Positions 43,616 to 55,265 of a stretch of 64,000 bases of DNA are shown here, piece after piece (within the stretch, counting starts at the first letter, position 1; each line of letters opens with the position of its first letter). The position numbers were made by a program, and so were the translations under genes. The stretch spans positions 64,771,917-64,835,916 of the forward strand of contig OY759261.1 of the NCBI GenBank assembly GCA_963662155.1, in the 5' to 3' direction. Below the pieces are notes generated by a model. That model was not told the origin of the DNA. It did not search any database and worked only from the letters and a program-made list of their open reading frames with translations. This DNA is from Lamellibrachia columna (taxonomy: Eukaryota; Annelida; Polychaeta; Sabellida; Siboglinidae).

Positions 43616-46600
43616 CTACTTCACAATAGGTTCCTGAAAATTAACAAGACATCCAGCTACAAAAACCATCTGTGAAAATACTGGTTGTAAGGACAATGGA
43701 ATTACATTACGTAACATTCGATAATTTTTCAGTCTCCCAACAGCATGAATTCTCACACGTGCTATTTGCCTAGTGTTAATTTGTTCTGTGGCAGTGAAAT
43801 GTGCCCGTCCATTGAGAAATGGTGGTATGCTTAAATCAACCTTCTTATTCATAAGAATATCTTGAATGGTAAAACCTTGGTCAGCCATGATCAAACCCCC
43901 CGGTTTGTTTGTCAAAAAAACCACTTTGACAATTTCGGTATCAGAAATAGACCCTTCAAATGTGATGTGATGGCACCATTTGGGGCAACACCAATCAAAC
44001 ATTTGTAAGTTGAATGGTTTTTGTAGCTGGAGTACGTTTCCATGTCTGGCAAAGTGTGACGCCTTTTGAACAAAGAATTCTGAACAATCTATTATAACTC
44101 GAATACCTTTAAATTTCCTGAAACAGGATGGCATATGCAGTTTGGCTATTTTGCGAGACACAAGCATTCTCTCTCTTTTTGTAAATACATGAACTGTATC
44201 CAGGTTGTCACAATTTTTGACACACAACTGTTTGGAACATTAAATTGATAAGCTATGTCCATGCTTAGCAGCCCAACGCGAAGTCTCACCAAAGTTAGGA
44301 AGCATTCATTCATCGCAGAAAGCTTTCTCTTTACACCAGCACATTTGCTTGGCGATGCATCTTTAACTGGCTGATGGTTCCAGTAACTCAGTTTTTCCCT
44401 TGCAGGACCCAGAAAATTCCACAAACACATGAACTAAAGCCATGACAAACCTGTGTAAAATCTACACTTTTTGTCATTGTTGCGCACATCATCAACCCCA
44501 AGAGGAGGTCTGTCTTGTGTCGCCTGCTGCTGTTCCTCGAGTGCGCTCTTCAACTTTGTGTTTTCTCGTTGAAGAATAATGTTCTGCAGCTTGAGCTCTA
44601 GAACCAAAGAGTCTGGTTCACACTGAGTCCCTTCATCAACTGTCTGAGTCCCTGTAGACACAGGCTTGTTATGCTGCGGCTCATAGTCCGATGGTGGCAT
44701 ACAAGTAGAACTGTTGGCTGGAATCAGACATACACACCAGTTAATCGAATAAATCATTTTGTTATGAAAAGAAAGATGAAGTTTAGTTGCTGATTTTAAC
44801 AACTGGAATATAGAGGGAGGAGGACAGAGGGTAGTTGGTAGTAGACTTGACTTACAATTAGAAGTATGACTTCTTCACTCTATGTTAGTGTTAGGTAATA
44901 AAAAAATATACAATTGTGTCATCGCTTTTTTAACAACTTCTGGCTTACAAATTTTAAGATTGACCAACCATTTTTTTATGCGCCCCTGACATTAGTTTCT
45001 GTCGATTTAGGCACAAATGCAGTGTTCTTATTACTATATTGCCATAGTGCATACCTGTGTCATCTGGGCGGGTGGTAGCGAGATCAAGGAGAACGGTGGC
45101 AGCTTCATTTTCTGTGAATGCAGCTTGCAGTTTTCTCGGTTTAAGTTGGTTACATCGAGGAGTCTGCAGTTTTCTTTTCCGTGATGACTTTTCATTCTGT
45201 AACAGTTTAGCACACTGATAATAATTAAATTGCAGTACTATAATAACAATATTACTGCCAAAGTAAATAATAATGCTAAAGGCCCGTGGTGTACGCAATG
45301 CCTATACTATAGTACACCTGTATAGGCTATGGCCAATGATGTAGGCTAGATAGCAGGGCTGGGTCCAAATTACACAAAATTATATCAATTACAATTACAT
45401 TAATTTTTTTTATTTCAATTACAATTACAGTCATAATTTTCCAAATCAATTACAATTACACTGTTTCAATTTCAATTACATTATGCGGAACCAAATATAT
45501 TCAGCATTTGTTAATTATGTATTTTTGCGCGTTTGGCTGAATTTCAATATTTTGTACACAATTGATAAACAAATATAACGGTAATGTTTGTACATTTTGT
45601 TGAATTGTGACTTTGAATTATACTAAATAAAAAGATAGCCGTTTAAACCATATTTTTATTATATAAAAATACAATGCAATATCCAGACATAATCCTACAG
45701 GACATATTCCAATGCAGACATTTATCCGTGCGCATTTCTTAAATTTTTCTTTGGAAAATACTAATAATAGGGTATGATGTGTTTACTTTGAGGTTGTAGC
45801 TCCTGCTCTAAGCTAACATTCTTAATTGGTCTGCCGTTTGCTTTGTGTGAATTGGGAATGGGAAGAGAGGCCATATAAATGGACCTTGCCACCTGACCTG
45901 TCTCCAACCCACCACAACACAAGGGGTGTAATTGGCTTGCTAACTCTGCAATGTTTCACTGAGCTGATATTTTCTGAAGCAATATCAGGCTACAGGTCTT
46001 TCCATGTTGTTTGAATACCTGCTTAGCCTTTGTCTGACAATCTTTGTGCATTGTTTATTGCTTCCTGGTTGTTACCAACTTACTGAAAAGGCTAATTGCT
46101 AAGGCTACCTACCACTAGCACCACTGACCAGTACCCACCAGACAGTGAATACTGAGACTTAAATATAAATATATAAGCAGGTGTTATTATTAGTCTTGAT
46201 TTTCAACTCATGTGAGACTTAAATTATATTTTTATTGACAATTCTTTCAGGTAGTTTGTGATATGAAATGTACTGTAATTGATTGTAATTGAAATAAATT
46301 TTCAATTATACAAAATATAACAATTACAGCAACATTTTGAAACCATAATCAATTACAATTACACAATTTTGCTGTAATCAATTACAATTACAAAATTGGA
46401 CCCAGCCCTGCTAGATAGACTAGTATATGCTATCATTGCTATGTCATGGCAAACATCTGACTCTGTAAATAAATAATGTCTTTATTAATAGGCATAGTTG
46501 TTATATAATGCCTCTTACGTAGTCTTAGAGATATGGTGTCGTTCACTTAATACACGATACACACATTTCAAAGAATGACACTGTGTCAGCGTGTGTATTG

Positions 46601-46959
46601 ACAGACAATACAATAATGAATAGGGGCGGTCAGACCAGCGGGCCGCCAGCGCACACATTACGTAAGTTGCTGATAAATCTGACACTAACCTCAGCAGCAT
46701 TTGCAATCACAGGGTCGGGATGGTCGGTGGTGGGGCCTTGGCCTCCAACAAAATGCAGAGAACATATGTACGTGTCTTTTTTGATCGAAGCAAGGGTGAA
46801 GCCTTCCCGTCTACATGCGTTGGACCATCGTTTGGCTTTCGTTCGACACAAATGCGGTTTCGGAAATCGAATGAAAAATATATTTTTCATCCGATCCGTC
46901 TCGGCGTAACGGGAATCACTTTTACATACTCCATAGCAGCAGTGCTTCGTCGTTACCAT
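43616..46959 (-). pseudogene. THAP-domain DDE transposase (PIF-Harbinger / IS4EU-like), spliced, decayed
   Basis: Minus-strand exons: 46959-46690, a complete-looking THAP zinc-finger domain (CCYGVCKSD...W...CSLHF...HPDP); 45214-45055, a basic linker; and 44717 to 43616. The GT-AG borders keep phase. The last exon has a coiled coil (LELKLQNIILQRENTKLK), NNDKKCRFYTG, a TAG in place of a sense codon at about 44431-44433, a helix-turn-helix (KRKLSAMNECFLTLVRLRVG) and the DDE nuclease. First Asp is in IIDCSE and second in MADQGF; the region ARVRIHAVGRLKNYR lacks the VER-x-I residues that normally carry the catalytic Glu. A pair of compensating frameshifts lies between about 44040 and 43950. The transposase is dead, but its DNA-binding exon is intact. 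A hAT MITE sits in the first intron. Confidence 0.85.
45354..46410. mobile_element. Non-autonomous hAT element (MITE) with 8-bp target duplication
   Basis: Terminal inverted repeats start CAGGGCTGGGTCCAA at 45354 and end with the reverse complement at 46410. The flanks are identical 8-bp copies CTAGATAG (45346-45353 and 46411-46418). Subterminal regions are rich in CAATTACAATTAC words. The 1057-bp interior has no transposase. Confidence 0.93.
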
Positions 46960-47364
46960 ATTAGAAGATTAAATCTATATTATAAAGCTAAAAGTCGAAA
47001 AATTCTGTATTTATGCAGAGAGTAAACCAGCACAGATGCGTACAAACACTTGTCAAAATGGCGGCGTTGTCCGCATGGCCGCACGGCTTTCCCGAAATCA
47101 AATCGAGGCGGCTATAAATAGTAAATCTGGCGGCGCCGCCGCCAAATTCGGAGCATTCATTACCAACGTCTTCCGAACAGGCGGACAAAGTCGTACATTC
47201 AAATCCCCATGACAAAGGCAGACGCTCAACTGTTCGTTCTCATTCGCCAACAACGTGGCACTGTTTAGCGCTATGCCTGTATAGGCATCGTCCTCCGCGC
47301 TCGACGTCACGTCACGGTTTTCAATACAACACGGTATATTCAAAGGGTAATCAAATCAAATTTT
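46960..47364. other. Upstream region of the THAP transposase, GC-rich
   Basis: Contains CAAAATGGCGGCG (near 47053), a YY1-like word common near metazoan start sites, and a short plus-strand frame of 19 codons at 47057. No conserved protein is recognised. Confidence 0.4.
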
Positions 47365-47980
47365 TGGATTGATTAGAAGAAACATAACATACAAGGGAAA
47401 AAAGTTAATTATACCTCTTTATAAAGCAATAGTTAGACCTCATTTAGAATACTGTATACAAGCATGGAGACCATATCGTAAGAAAGATATAGATACGCTT
47501 GAACGCATACAAAGGAGAGCAACTAAAATTATTCCATAACTGAGAGACCTTAGTTATGAAGAACGCCTGAAAGAATGTGGTTTAACAACTCTAGAGACAA
47601 GGAGGTTAAGAGGAGATCAGATTGAAGTTTTTAAGATATTGAATGGGTATGAAAATATTGATAGAAATATGTTTTTCTCACTCAAGAAGGATAGCAGAAC
47701 TAGAGGACATGAGGTAAAATTAGTAAAGGATCAATGTAGATTGGACATCAGGAAGCACTCGTTCTCACAGAGGACAATAAATGAATGGAACAAATTGTCT
47801 ACAGATTGTGTAACTGCTAGCAGCGTGAATATGTTTAAAAACAAGGTTGACACATATCTCAGGAGGGCGGGTTATAAGTAGATGAACATTGTTGGACTCT
47901 CGATAAGCCAATGGCTTCCTTGTCCACTTGCCATCTGGGCCTTTGGCTTGGATGGCAAATCTTGTTAAATCTTGTTAAAT
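47365..47980 (+). mobile_element. CR1-like LINE, 3' end with ORF2 C-terminus
   Basis: Reads IIPLYKAIVRPHLEYCIQAW, one TAA, LRDLSYEERLKECGLTTLET, INEWNKLSTDCVTASSVN and DTYLRRAGYK, then stop, then the tail TTGTTGGACTCTCGATAAGC and CTTGTTAAATCTTGTTAAAT. The best-preserved of five copies of this family in the window; 5'-truncated. Confidence 0.9.
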
Positions 47981-48129
47981 ATTCATCGATGACCAATTTC
48001 ACTTTTTGAAACCGATTGGCTATAGTAGGCCTACACATTTTTTATGACAAAAACGGGCGTTTTCAACTCAGTTTTTTATATAGTCACTAACAGGTACGTA
48101 TAGGGCCTATGCAAAAACAGATTGTCTAT

Positions 48130-48455
48130 TAATTGGGAATAGGAATGTTCTTCAAACTTAAAGAAGGCAGTATAGAACCAGAGGACAAAAAGCAGCATTA
48201 GTTAAGGAGCAGTGTATAGGTTGGACATGAGAAACTACTCTTTCTCACAGAGGGTGATAAATGAATGGAACAAACTGCCAAATGATTGTGTTAATGCTAG
48301 TAGTGTGAATATGTTTAAAAACATATATTTGATAAGGGCGGACTACACATAGATGAGAAAATTGTTGGACTCTCGATAAGTCAATGGCTTCCTTGTCCAC
48401 TTGCCATCTGGAACTTATTGTTTGGGATGGCAATCTTGTTAAATTGTTTTGCTGA
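48130..48455 (+). mobile_element. CR1-like LINE, 3' fragment
   Basis: Begins in the FFSLKK region and carries the same INEWNKLPNDCVNASSVN end and GGACTCTCGATAAGTCAATG tail as the copy at 47.4 kb, with frameshifts. Confidence 0.85.
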
Positions 48456-48664
48456 GGGGAGTTAAAGTTTTAAAATCTACAAAAAATGGCTGTCTAAATT
48501 GGAGGTAGGGCCTACTTGTGTTACTGCACCCCACACAAATTACGTTACGCATTGAACGAGTTCTGTTCAAAGTTCGTAATGTTTTTGGCTATCCAAAAGC
48601 AATCAATAATGCAAGTGTAATTGATGCGAAAAATCGTATAACGTAAAAAATGTACATTTGTAAG

Positions 48665-48876
48665 TACAGTAGCAGTAGGCCTACTTACAGGGTGTAGAGT
48701 AGCAGTAGGCCTACTTACAGGGTGTAGAGTAGCAGTAGGCCTACTTACAGGGTGTAGAGTAGCAGTAGGCCTACTTACAGGGTGTAGAGTAGCAGTAGGC
48801 CTACTTACAGGGTGTAGAGTAGCAGTAGGCCTACTTACAGGGTGTAGAGTAGCAGTAGGCCTACTTACAGGGTGTA
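48665..48876. repeat. 30-bp minisatellite ending at a transposon terminus
   Basis: Seven copies of a 30-bp unit, AGTAGCAGTAGGCCTACTTA plus CAGGGTGTAG, each with the palindrome GTAGGCCTAC. The last unit runs into GTGTAGAGTAGC, which is the first part of the adjacent pogo-like terminal repeat. Confidence 0.93.
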
Positions 48877-51072
48877 GAGTAGCTTGGGGCATAACTCAGT
48901 TTTTTAGCACATCGGCTACTGGAAAGAATACTTTTGGTATATCTGTTTTATGTTCTATTGATTATCTAGTTCATTATCTTAGGTGCATTCCGTGTTTTTT
49001 TTAATGGACCTTTTACCTTGTCTCTGAAAAAAGTTGTAATAATTTTAGCAGAGGTCCTACATATAGGCGTTATGCCCCACCCATGGGACAAAACGTTCGC
49101 CTCTGGGCGTTTTGCCCCAATAGAATGTCGGTGTCACTAGTTCATTCTTCGGCTAAATTGTGGGACATGTATTTGTAATTATGTAACGTTCGTCGGATCT
49201 GCTGCCTAACCACTCGTCCACTCACTGTCAGACTCGCAGTTGTGGCAAACATAGAATCTGCCACGCTCGGTGCAGTCATGATGCGACCAGTGGTGACAGA
49301 TCTGGCACTGGATCCAACTTTCGCCGGATCTGCTGCTTCTGAATGGCTCGCCGCAAACAAGGCTTGGTCACTCGTCGTCGTCTTCAAAAGAATCTTCACA
49401 CGGCCGTTTCACACCACATCTTTCTTTTCTGCTAGTTTTCTTTTTCTTCAGTTTGCGAGAAGGCAATGTGCGAACTGGTTTCGTGCTTTTCTTTTCCGGT
49501 GGACGTACGATGGCCGACGTGGTTGCCTTGGCAACAATCCTGTCTTCCATCACAATCTTATACGGTGAAGACGTCACCACAGCGCTTGTCCCACGCACCC
49601 TTGTTCGAGTCTTTCCTGGTGCTGAGACGATCGACGTTGCTGAACAGGTCTTCAAGACTCGCATCGTAGCTTCTCTGTCGGTATAAGGGGCGACATGCAC
49701 ATCAGCGACGACATCCATCGGAGTGGGCAGGATGGCGTCTTCATCTTCCCTGTCGATATCAGGGGCAACATACACACCAGCGACGCTAGCACCCGGAGCA
49801 GGCTGGATGGTTCGTCGAATTTGGCGTCGTCAAATGGCCATAGTCCGGCCGCTCTGAACCTGTTAGTTGCCGATGCGATGGTGACCGACGTTTTGTACGC
49901 CTCGTTGAAGAGCGGGATGACGTCATACTGCGTGACCGGTCGGTGCTTGTTGCAGATCATCCAGTTGTCGACCGCACGTGAGTACGCTGCCTTCAGGGTT
50001 CGGAAGAATGTCCGATCTAGGGGTTGTAGTCGATGGGTGCAATGAGACGGGAACGTTAGTATCATGACGCCATTCTCTCGAGCGTAGAGAATGGCATCGA
50101 GTGTCTAGCAGCAGTAGATATGGTGTCGTCTTCTTGCAGCCAACAGTGTCAACGGAGAGGTGCATCCATCTCAGGAATAAATTATTGTCAATGTATCCCG
50201 ATCCACGGGTGTTGACGGTGCCCACGGAGCTTGCCGGAGCGCCGTTCATCAAAGAATCAACCATTCGCTTGCGTGGAAAGACGAATAGAGGGGGGATGAA
50301 CGTACCAGCTGCGCTCATACAGCACAGAGTTGTGGTGTTTCCCCCCGTTCTGCACTGGACACTTTTCGCACCTGATTAATACCTTTCGTGCAGACGACCT
50401 TAGGTGGCTTTGCAACGGCAGTGAACCCTGTTTCGTCACAGTTCCAGATGCGTGTAGGGACGAACCCACCATTTACAAGCAACTTCCTGTACTGTCCAAA
50501 GAACATTCCCACAGCTTCTTTATTAAACCCTTTCATACGTGTAATGCTAGTTGCAATCGGTCTTCTGATGGTGAGCGTCGTATGCCGGCGAAGGCCCTTG
50601 CCCAGTCTACACCGGCCAGACCACTGGTAGCATCGAATGGGTGTGCAATGTTCATGCGGACGACAAGATCAAATGCTAAACGATGCAAGTCGATCATCGT
50701 TATGCAGTACATGGAAGATTCCATCTCTTTCACGTTCTTGACAAGTTCAGCCTCGAATAGCGGTGAGAACGTTGTTGTTTTGCTGCCCATTGTAATTCTG
50801 CCCGGTTGTCTGACCAAGCCTCTGATGTGTCTAGAGTCTGTGCCGCGGAACCCCGTAGTCACCTTAAATACGAACAACTATGCATGTTACATTCAAGTAC
50901 TACAATAATAAGGCACTAATACGAATGATAACTGAGTCTAGTACGTGTAGCTCTGCCGTTAATATGTTATAATTTTTTTCTAGCAATCTCGAAATTGTAA
51001 TTTTCGAGCCGTGTAACTAGATAGGGGGTGGGCGTTATGCCCCAAAACTGGGCGTTATGCCCCAAGCTACTC
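48877..51072 (-). mobile_element. Pogo-like (Tc1/mariner superfamily) DNA transposon
   Basis: Inverted ends GAGTAGCTTGGGGCATAAC at 48877 and its complement ending at 51072; TA dinucleotides flank both sides (48875-48876, 51073-51074), the target duplication of this superfamily. Additional GGGCGTTATGCCCC words lie just inside the ends. 2.2 kb, a usual length. Confidence 0.85.
49230..50877 (-). pseudogene. Pogo/jerky-type DDE_1 transposase with C-terminal PHD-like finger
   Basis: Minus-strand pieces in order: helix-turn-helix-like N-terminus (TTTFSPLFEAELVKNVKEME; GLAGVDWARAF), NKEAVGMFFGQYRKL, WNCDETGF with the first catalytic Asp (near 50430), FIPPLFVFPRKRM, PYLLLLD with the second-Asp region altered (TRCHSL where DNHDSH-like words are usual), then after a frameshift NGVMILTFPSH, LQPLDRTFFRTLK (third Asp) and YDVIPLFNEAY. 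A low-complexity tail follows, with a basic KKKKTSRKER stretch and an acidic EDDDE end. After one in-frame TGA comes WIQCQICHHWSHHDC and FYVCHNC, a PHD-like finger. Several frameshifts; not functional. Confidence 0.83.
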
Positions 51073-51074
51073 TA

Positions 51075-52600
51075 TATACGAATATAGGGCCTATAAATTA
51101 CATTAAATGCAGCTTTAAAATATTAATAAAATATAATTATGCTTTCAGACATTATATATATGCAAACTGATTGAGGGTGCTATAGATAATATATAATAAC
51201 CCAAATACATGTCCGTGACTGATCTAACTTAGTGCTGTGCAAGTGATCGACGTTATTTTAGAGTAGTCGTAACTTTTTAATGCATTATTTACGTTAGGCT
51301 ATGCATTTTTTTGCAAAACGTAACGTTCAGAAGTTTTGTAAAATGATTTCTACTGGTTGTTGGGCAGGCGGGCTGATCGCTCTGTTGACTTTAACCCAAA
51401 CACACGGGCAAAAACAACAAGTCACAACACAGCCCCTTCTTTAAAACTTGACGTCTTCGTCAGTCTACAACAATTTCCCCCGGTTTGGACCGTAATGTAC
51501 AAATTGCATAATGTTAAAAGCACTTTTAAAATATATCATTCACAAACTGTTTAATTCAAAACGTTAGTAGGCCTATACATTGGTGTTGTTTCTAAAATTG
51601 CAAAGATCCGAAAATGGAGTGTTTTGGGGTCTTCATCCGATCGACCAAACGTATTTTAGTCCGAGCCGACGCGACACGACGAGACGCGTCACTGGGGCCA
51701 TTTTCCGAAAAGTTTTAAATTTATAACGTCTTAAAAAAATCATATTTCGAAGAGTACTTTGCCGATTTGGAAACTGTTTTCAGATTTCAATTTCCCGTGG
51801 TTGCAGCTATGTCATAAAAATATAACACAAACTAGATATGCAACTGATATCGTCGTCATCATCGTCGTCGTGATCTGTGGTCATTGCTTGATTTCGTTCT
51901 AAGATATTTTATTTCTTAGTAATTTATATGTTTCCATATTTCCTTGCACACTCCCCAACTGTGGCGTTACTCAACATATCAATTTCACGCATGCGCGGAG
52001 GTTGACGTGACTGCCGTTGAGTTACGTCATAAACGACGTCCAGACTACGTAACTCGTAAGCGTCAAGACACGATCGGCGCCGAGACGAAGACCCAAGTGC
52101 AAGCCGCAGAACACAAGAAAACTACGCGAACGTTGAACAGATAAGTGGATATACATCAGTTTATATTAGTGCACGGTCTAATATTCTAGTTGCATAATGT
52201 TATTTCAGTAGTCCTGATTTCGCAGTGGCGTAACGAGGGAAAGAGTTGCAGGAGAAAGGGTAAACATGCGCATCAAAAAGCGCAATAATGGAATAGCTTT
52301 GCCTAGTTATAAAAGCCTTATGATTGCTCCAACATGACAATAGCAATCAGAGACGAAAATATTGTTAGACGCGGTTTAATGATTCAGTGCAACTACACTT
52401 CAACCCAACATTTTCATCTCTAATAAAACCAAGAAAAACCTTCAACAAAGCCTCAAAGATCAGCCAACAATTACTGAATAGTTAGTGGCCAAAGCTAATA
52501 AATGTCAACATAACATTATTAACTGCGAGCTCGTTGCCAGACACCGATAGGCCAACGAGACCGGGAGTGGTACGTTGGTGGGCAGTGCGGAAGCTCCATC
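51075..52600. other. No recognisable gene
   Basis: AT-rich with a few CpG-rich stretches (51650-51720, 52000-52140). Short frames there give no recognisable protein. Confidence 0.5.
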
Positions 52601-52611
52601 ATCTTCTTTTA

Positions 52612-52870
52612 GAGCCTAATCTTTCGGGCTTTGAGTGACGCGAACTCAGCAATCACGGAGTCGAAGTCGACGACATTGATCAGCTCTCGCTCGGTCGACA
52701 GGAGCGCCAGACTACTCAAGCATTCTTGTCCCATACGAAGTACGTCTTGATGAGCTTCAATTTCGAAGCTTCTCTCACAAGAGGCCACACTCACGCCCAT
52801 GCTGGGGAATAACCTGTACGACACGAGCATGATGTGGAACGATGTCTCGCGTCCCCACTTCACCACCCAC
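52612..52870 (-). pseudogene. hAT-type dimerisation domain relic
   Basis: Minus strand: LFPSMGVSVASCERSFEIEA, then MGQECLSSLALLSTERELIN and DFDSVIAEFASLKARK. This is the C-terminal domain of hAT transposases of the zinc-finger MYM / 52-kDa-repressor type, with a small frameshift or gap after CERSF. A third hAT lineage in the window. Confidence 0.8.
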
Positions 52871-53403
52871 TGAAGGAGACCGAGCGCATTCCAGCTGCTC
52901 GCCGTTTCTACTGTTTGTTCTTTACAACGACTTATAATTTGTGTGATTTTTTAAAGTAAAAAAGCGTCCTGAAACACCCCCAAAAAGTGCCGCCGGAGCA
53001 ATTACCCCATTGCCCCTTGTTACGCCAGTGTGTAATGCTGACATTTATCGATTACATTAAAATTGGTCCATGGTAAAACTTAAAGAGAAATACTGTAATG
53101 AAAATAATGTGGTTATTATTGTCATCGACAGCTGGTCAACCGAATATCAGGCGACGTCAGGATGCGAGCTGCGGATCGATCCAAGTGGAGCGCTATGACT
53201 GCCTCGTGCGTCTCTTGAAGCAGGAGCAGCTAAGTCTACGTCTGAGCCATTGATAATGTCCAGAACACATGACAATCCGTTCTTTTGTCGAAATCTCGCT
53301 CAGTCGTTATTATGTTTTGTGTGTAATCCATGCGCGAACATAGATAGGCCCCTAACTTGCGATAACCGAAAAGGGCCATCGCTGTTGTTTGCTGACTTTA
53401 ACA

Positions 53404-53600
53404 ACGCGAATGAAGCGATGACGCGATGGAGCGATGGCGCGATATGACGACTAACTGCCCACAGCATCGTGCGATCGCATCGCGTCATCGTGCATAGCAT
53501 CGCGTCATCGTCTCCATCACCACCATCGCCTCCATCGCATGGCGCAATCATTCGGTCGCATTGCGTCATCGTACCCATCGCATCATTATTCGATCGCACC
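53404..53600. repeat. Degenerate GATG/CATC-rich repeat with inverted halves
   Basis: GCGATGACGCGATGGAGCGATG on the left and CATCGCGTCATCG words on the right make a long imperfect inverted repeat of degenerate 10- to 18-bp units. Confidence 0.75.
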
Positions 53601-54189
53601 GCACCATTATTAAATTCAATACACAACAGCGATGACCTTTCTCGGCCATATTTTGGAAACGCAATTTGATGTAAATTACAGACGAGATTTGGATTTTTAC
53701 TAGCGAGGCAAGATGTACGCCTACACAAGTATTTAAACACAGTGATCTCGTGCAATGCTTTCATGTAAAACTAAGTATGCACATCATATGATGCTAAATA
53801 TTTAAGTTATTTCAAAGTGTCCTGCCGTAAAACGCGCTGTCCGGTCACGAAAATGTGTACGGCAACGTTTTGTACGGATTCAACAGGGGCTTTCGCTAAT
53901 CGGAAGTATTCGAGAAAAAAACAACCTTTCCAACAAATCTTTGCATGAAGGCGGAAAAAAGTTAGTTACATTAATGCATCGGTAATCGTCATATAGTGTA
54001 TTTCCAAAATCGCACATATGCAACTGCTGTGCCAGCCGCAGCGACACCTGTCTGGAACACAGTTCACTCAGACAGCTCACTGGATCTGGATGTATTGATA
54101 ACATCGTGGAACAGACGATGGTCTAAATCCCGATGCAGTCGGAATGGCAGTAGCCCTTGCACGGAATTCCGGCACAGATGAAATGTCGG

Positions 54190-54360
54190 GGAACCGACGC
54201 TCAGAAGTCCGACATCTTTGGGAGAGAGTGTTAATGTGACGTCGGTGTGCTGACGCAGCCTCGGTGTTTGGGCAAACGGCGCCCGGTGTGCGGCCGTCTT
54301 GCCGAAGTAGCCTCGGTGTTTGGGCAAACGGCGCCCGGAGTGCGGCCGTCTTGCCGAAGC
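54190..54360. repeat. 52-bp tandem duplication and related satellite
   Basis: A 52-bp unit (AGCCTCGGTGTTTGGGCAAA ... GCCGTCTTGCCGAAG) occurs twice at about 54256-54360. Preceding words (GAACCGACGCTCAGAAGTCC, TTAATGTGACG) resemble the 51-bp satellite family at 58.9 and 61.1 kb. Confidence 0.75.
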
Positions 54361-54435
54361 AGCCGATAAGATGGATTACTCCGTTCGCGCTGCTGAAGGC
54401 TTGTCGTCGCAGACCTAATGGAGACAACATGCCCG

Positions 54436-54556
54436 TGATGTATGGAACGTCTTTTATTCATAATTCGTGACCATATGCTAAAGCTACACTGCACAGGAAC
54501 TAGACAGCATTGCACTTCGACCTCCGACGATCAGGGAGCATCTCAATGCTCGACAT
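54436..54556 (-). repeat. LTR-like repeat, 3' copy
   Basis: About 121 bp matching 58197-58317 with scattered substitutions; begins TG on the plus strand, which is the CA end of the minus-strand LTR. Confidence 0.75.
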
Positions 54557-54789
54557 CTCTCCCAACTTTAATGAGAAAACAATTTTAAAGAAAACTTGAA
54601 ATTGCTCGGAACAGTAACAGTCGTTGATCACAAGACAAATTACTGTTATAAACAAAATACTGCTGTGGTGGTCTTGCTACTTCTTTAACACAATTACTAG
54701 TCGAAACGTTCAGGTTGCTCCCTGAAGCGTGAAGAACGTCGAAGCTCTGCTGCAGATGCTGAAGCAGGCAAAATATCAGCTGACTTTAA

Positions 54790-55265
54790 TTGGTGCGGAC
54801 GTCTTCACTAGTGAACTAAACTGTACAGGTTGTGAGGCCTGTGGCTCATGTGGAGACTCGGCCCCTTCATGCGGAAAGGGCGGCACAGGCAGCAGGGGCA
54901 GCCCAGGTGACACCACTTGAGAACTCGGCAGTCTTTCTTGAAGCTGATCGATATGACGGCGAACAACAGCACCACCTCGAACGGTGTAAGATACCGATCC
55001 TGTCTGTTGGTTGATTGTACCAGGCATCCATCTTTCAGTGTTTCCCTGGTAGCGTAGAGCGTACACTGGGTCACCCGGGTGGAATGTTCGAACTTTGGCA
55101 CGAAGGTCATGCTTCGTCTTCTGTTCGGTATGTTGTGCTGTCGCCTTACCACCTACGTCTGGTTTGACCAGATTGTAAAGTTCGGCCCCTGTCTCGGTGG
55201 GCGCATGCGCGAGAGTCGATTCTCACAAAGTTCGCTATTAGCTCGCCAGATTCATTCACGTCTAG
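54790..55265 (-). pseudogene. Gypsy integrase C-terminal fragment
   Basis: Minus strand in changing frames: GRAPRTRLDRLKPDVVG, HDLRAKVRTFHPGDPVYALR, RWMPGTINQQTGSVSYTV and RRHIDQLQERL, the typical end of gypsy integrases that binds DNA. A proline-rich tail follows. Frameshifted, and without the catalytic core. Confidence 0.78.

Noticed and set aside
46515..47343. Additional small genes around the THAP exon
   Set aside because: Short overlapping frames on both strands are shadows of the THAP exon or unsupported.
48665..48876. CRISPR-like array of 30-bp repeats
   Set aside because: Units are contiguous without spacers and the context is animal DNA.
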